DNA from: Centropus unirufus
Taxonomy: Eukaryota > Chordata > Aves > Cuculiformes > Centropidae
DNA length: 64,000 nucleotides
Direction of reading: 5' to 3'
NCBI GenBank assembly: GCA_013397695.1
Contig: VYZI01000420.1
Location: forward strand, 476,959-540,958
A program made the translations under genes and the position numbers. The notes below the pieces were generated by a model. That model was not told the DNA's origin. It searched no databases and worked only from the letters and a program-made list of their open reading frames with translations. Shown here piece after piece: positions 60,354 to 64,000 of the stretch; the first letter of the stretch is position 1, and every line of letters begins with the position of its first letter.

Positions 60354-61083
60354 ATCATAGACTCATAGAATATCCAGAGTTGGAAGGGACCCACAAGGAC
60401 CATTGAGTCCAGCTCCTAGCCCTGCACAGGACACGCCAACATTCACACCATGGGCCTGAGTGTATTGGTCAAATGCTGCTGGAATATTGTGAGGCTTGGG
60501 GCTGTGACTGCTGCCCTGGCAGCTGTTCCAGTGCTCTGCCATCAAGAGAAGAACCTTTTCCTAATGTCCAGCTTAACCCTCCCATGACATCTTCCTGCCT
60601 CAGGTCCAACCATTGGTCACCAGAGAGAAGAGCTCAGTGCCTCCTCCTCCTCCCCTTGTGAGGAAGCTGCAGCTTGCAGTGAGGTCTTCCCTCAGTCTCC
60701 TCTTCTCCAGGCTGAACAGACCAAGTGACTTCAGCTGCTCCTCACACAACTTCCCCGCTAAACCCTTCCCCAACTCTGTGGCCTCCCCTGGATGCTCTCC
60801 AGTGTCTTTAAATCCTCTTTATGCTCTGGCACCCAGAACTGCACGCAGTGCTCAAGGAGGGGCCACACCAGAGCAGGACAATCCCCTCCCTCACCTGGCT
60901 GGTGACGCTGTGCTGGATGCACCCCAGGACACAGTTGTCCTCTTGACTGCCAGGGCACTCACTGCTGGCTCGTGGTCAACTTCCCACCAAGCAGAACCCC
61001 CGGATCCCTTTCTGCCAGGCTGCTCTCCGGCCTCTCATCCCCCAGGCTGTATAAACATCTCAGGTTGCCATGTCCCAGGTGCA
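60354..61083 (-). mobile_element. CR1 LINE 3' part, type C, longest copy here, with ORF2 C-terminal remnant
   Basis: Minus strand, 730 bp: tail tcatagactcatagaatatc, aggaccattgagtccagctc, aacattcacaccatgggcc, ctcctcttctccaggctgaa, then further 5' to ggctgctctccggcc-like sequence and tgccatgtcccaggtgc. The minus-strand frame 60958-60758 reads CPALVWPLLEHCVQFWVPEH then KEDLKTLESIQ, matching the conserved C-terminal end of CR1 ORF2 (ALVRPHLEYCVQFWAP-type). Decayed by stops beyond this. Confidence 0.95.
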
Positions 61084-64000
61084 TCAGTGGGGGTTTTTTA
61101 TCTGCAGGAATGCTGTTGTCTTTTGCAAAAAGCAAATGCATAAGGATGTTAAAAGGCCATGGCAAAAAATGCCCATGTAACTTATTTGGGAACGCTGTCC
61201 AAAAATCAGGCAGCGCTGATCTCGGCAAACCATTGACACATCTCTCCTGACACACACCTTGTGAAAAAACCAGGGAAAAATGTTGAGGGTGAAACAAGAA
61301 CCAAGTTGTGTTTGCACTTGCCGGATAAACAAAGAGTGAATAAAGTCACATGAAGTTCCCTGTGTTTACAGTCTGAAAATGGGGGGAAAATAAGGGTTTC
61401 AGTTTTGTAAAAAGCTGCACGTAGCAAAGTATTTGCCTGACTGAAATTCATAGGAGTGAAAACATGCGTGGAGCAATGATGGCCTGAAAACATACCCAAA
61501 CCCTTCATTCAACAGAGCAGCTACTGCAGTTACATTAAACATCATGGGAAGGAAACACATGGCGATGGCCAAATAACTCATCTGAAAGCAAGTCAGTACT
61601 TTTATAGCCTTTTAAAGTCACTGTTTGGTCCTCCATGTCCTCCATTAAGTTCCCATTCATGTTTTTCTGATTAATCCTTTTAGCCTTCCCAAGGACCAGC
61701 CTGAATTTTCATTTGCCTAAATTGATCCCTGGAAGTTTTACCAGTACAAACCATCCAAACGGATGTTCCCCTCTATCCCAGGCAGTTGTTGTTTCTACTG
61801 CCAGGGCCCGTGCTGTCATTTAACTGAGTCCTTTGTTAATCCTAAGCGCATTTCAGCCTCCTTTGCAAATCTGTGTCTCAACAAACCCCTGGAGGAATTT
61901 GCTCCAATTTCTCAGCATCACCTTGATAAGGAAGTGTCTGTCAACAGACACAGAGCCTCTCTGCAAGCAGCACGACCTGGGAACACTGCAAACCCTTCAG
62001 CTCAGAGCTCTGCATCCAGTAATGAGATGCTCTCTGACCATTCAGATACCAACACAGCTCCAACACAGTCAAAGGTTCCCCCTGCCCGCCCTCTTGGACT
62101 GACAGAGGTTCTCCTGTGATATGGACAAGGATGGGATGCAAATAGTCCCATACGTGGCCACCTTCATTTGCTGGCCCCAGAGGTGAGGATCCACTCAGGG
62201 CCACATACAATGGGGACAGCATGTCCCCTGGATCTGAGAAAACCAAATACGAGAAACCACCAGGCTCCTCTGGCTCCAGGTGACACCTTAAGCCATGTCT
62301 GGGTTTGTCCTGATGCTGGGATGGCACTGATATGGTTGCCATGACAGCTTGTTCTCCATCTAAGGATGACACGTTGAGACTCTTGCTTCTCTCACAGAAG
62401 GCTCCAAATCACAGCAGTGGGCTCTCCTGTGGGGTCGCACCACTGCAACGCATGCATCCACCCAGATTCCTAAATCTGAGGGACACATCCTCCTTGAAGG
62501 AGAGAGGTGCAACTTTTTAGGCGATGGGGCTGACCAAAACCCCAACTTGAAAGCCTCCCCTTTCCCACCCAGTGCTGTTGTGATTTATTTTTGAGGGAGA
62601 AGTGAGAAGCCCGCCCTGGCCCTTGCTTGCAGCGTGCTGCATTGCTCCCTGGAGCTGTTTCACTGCAATGAGGTAATGCTGTAGTGAGCACATGTACCAA
62701 CACAGACATCTGCATCTGCATCACACGGACACGTGCAGGGATGGCAGGGGGTGAACTGCCTTGGAAAGGGCTTCTTGCTCAGCCACCTTTACCTCACCTG
62801 CTTCTGCAGCCCCGGGGCACTGCAGATCTCGCAAGCTTTGACACATTGAAAGCAGCGGGACTTGGGGGCCTGGAAACCATTAAAAATGGGGCTTTTTGCA
62901 ATTCGCCAAAGCTGAAGCAGTGTATCCTGCAGGGTGTGCTGGTTAAACCCCCAGATCATGGTTTGTTCAACCCTGCTAATGTCTTTTCAGGCATTTCCCC
63001 AGGACCCTACCACCTCTCTTCTCTCCCCAGTCTCTGTCCGTGGAGGAGTTGTGGGGCCTGGACTGGGACTGCAGGAACAACTGCTCTCAACCTCAGAGTT
63101 CCACCCTCTCTCCTGTCCCATCCCACCGATGGGCTGAGGGAGGTCTGTTTCTCCTTCACTGTGCCTTTGGTGTCCATTCCGTGTCACTCCCTCTTCTCCC
63201 TTCTCAAGGTCAGGTCCCCACCATTCTTTCCTCCCCTTCTCCATCTTCTTCTTCCTTAGTGTTTCAGATCCTCTCCCTGTCTCAGATCTCTTTACCCCAT
63301 TCATTCTCAGCCTGACCCTTGGGAGCACAGCTCTTCTCTCTTCCCATCCTGTCCATCCCCTTCCTTCCCCTGGGTGGCTGCTCCTCTGGGACACCCACCA
63401 CTGGTTTCATCCCCCTGCCCTCCTCCTGCCTCCCTCCTGCACTGCTCAGGGATGCTGCCACGGCAGGAGGGCTGGAGGGAAGGGCTCCAGGATGGATCCA
63501 CTTCACCCACAGGGGCAGGGGGCTAGCAGGTAGGCAGGCATTTCTGCAGCACCCTTCAAATCCCTCCTGCAGAAAGACACTTGCTATAAATCAAGAAAAA
63601 CTCCGTACCTCACAGTGTCTGATCCGTATGAACACAGGAGAGATGTAGCTGGGAGTGCTGTTGCCACTCCAGTAAATAAAAAGCAGGCCCTTTTGTCATT
63701 TTAAGTGGTTTGTTTTTCTTCTGGAGGGAACTGGCATTCAAGCAGGGCAATAAAATTCAGTCTCTCCTCTTTTAACAGGCTTTGCCCTGTAAAAACACAG
63801 CCAGACCTACTGTGCCAGGACTCAAGTGATGGGAGGGTCAGGCACTACTCTTCTCCTGGAGCAGCAAGAAGGAGCCAGCTCTGCCTCTCCTTTCCAGGCA
63901 CTTCTCGAAATGGAAGACCATGACCTGGGAAGGCACAGCCCTAACCCAGGGCAACAGCTTTCCGCAGGATGGGGAAGGGAAAAGCCTCTCCACACAGCTC
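61084..64000. other. Unique sequence, pyrimidine-rich toward the end
   Basis: CR1-free. 62990-63440 is strongly C/T-rich on the plus strand and includes a splice-acceptor-like cctctcttctctccccag ending at 63029. The downstream frame (63040-63315) has no recognisable domain, so no exon is called. Confidence 0.45.
62335..62348 (+). promoter_or_regulatory. X-box-like site
   Basis: gttgccatgacagc differs from the consensus GTTGCCATGACAAC at one base. Confidence 0.3.

Noticed and set aside
63012..63315. Acceptor-like polypyrimidine tract followed by an open frame
   Set aside because: The whole region is C/T-rich, so the acceptor is weak evidence; the frame turns low-complexity and there is no donor I can support.
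1..64000. CRISPR arrays, bacterial operons, phage or tRNA/rRNA genes
   Set aside because: None seen. The CR1 repeats are dispersed and of both strands, not spacer-separated, and the genome is avian.

Overview
This window is vertebrate nuclear DNA, almost certainly from a bird. The main evidence is about 38 CR1 LINE segments in both orientations, 5'-truncated and ending in the CR1 octamer tail (attctatg repeats, or catagaat on the other strand). I count roughly 12 kb of CR1 in about 63.4 kb of called sequence, near 19%. That is well above the few percent usual in most birds, and many copies are nearly identical. Inference only: this fits a lineage with a CR1 burst, such as woodpeckers and relatives or hornbills and hoopoes. 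The 631-base N run shows a draft assembly.

I find no protein-coding gene, rRNA or tRNA that I can support. The open frames are short and without recognisable domains, or they are sense or antisense readings of CR1. The window reads as intergenic or deep intronic sequence; single small exons of a larger gene cannot be excluded without transcript data.

By eye the CR1 copies fall into four 3'-end types. Type A carries gtggtggctgccccatcc and is the youngest and most frequent. Type B reads gagaagagcccagcaccc on the antisense strand. Type C carries aggaagatgcaccagatg. Type D carries ctgggctgacagttggac. Two places keep reverse transcriptase coding remnants: a decayed palm motif near 12.1-12.3 kb (minus) and an N-terminal RT stretch at 39.7-40.1 kb (plus) joined by internal deletion to a 3' UTR.

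Layout: 1-6.4 kb has five CR1 copies, one split by a 607-bp solo LTR-like insertion (4072-4678) with TG...CA ends and a 5-bp duplication gtctt. The LTR holds a perfect three-unit heat-shock element, a GC box, a TATA-like box and an ATTAAA. From 6.4 to 10 kb is unique. From 10 to 17 kb are scattered CR1s and the decayed RT. From 17.4 to 20.1 kb an unclassified repeat occurs twice in inverted orientation around the gap. From 20.5 to 25.6 kb are more CR1s plus a compact candidate regulatory module (22.0-22.3 kb) with RFX X-box, CTCF-like, MEF2-like and octamer motifs. From 27.7 to 40.4 kb CR1 is dense. From 40.4 to 64 kb is mostly unique, with five main CR1 insertions (two beside each other near 43.5 kb), a purine-rich GGGA/GGAA microsatellite at 42.1-42.2 kb, and further X-box-like sites near 52.5 and 62.3 kb.

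Nothing here forms an operon or pathway. The most interesting items are the nested LTR with its heat-shock element and the motif cluster at 22 kb.
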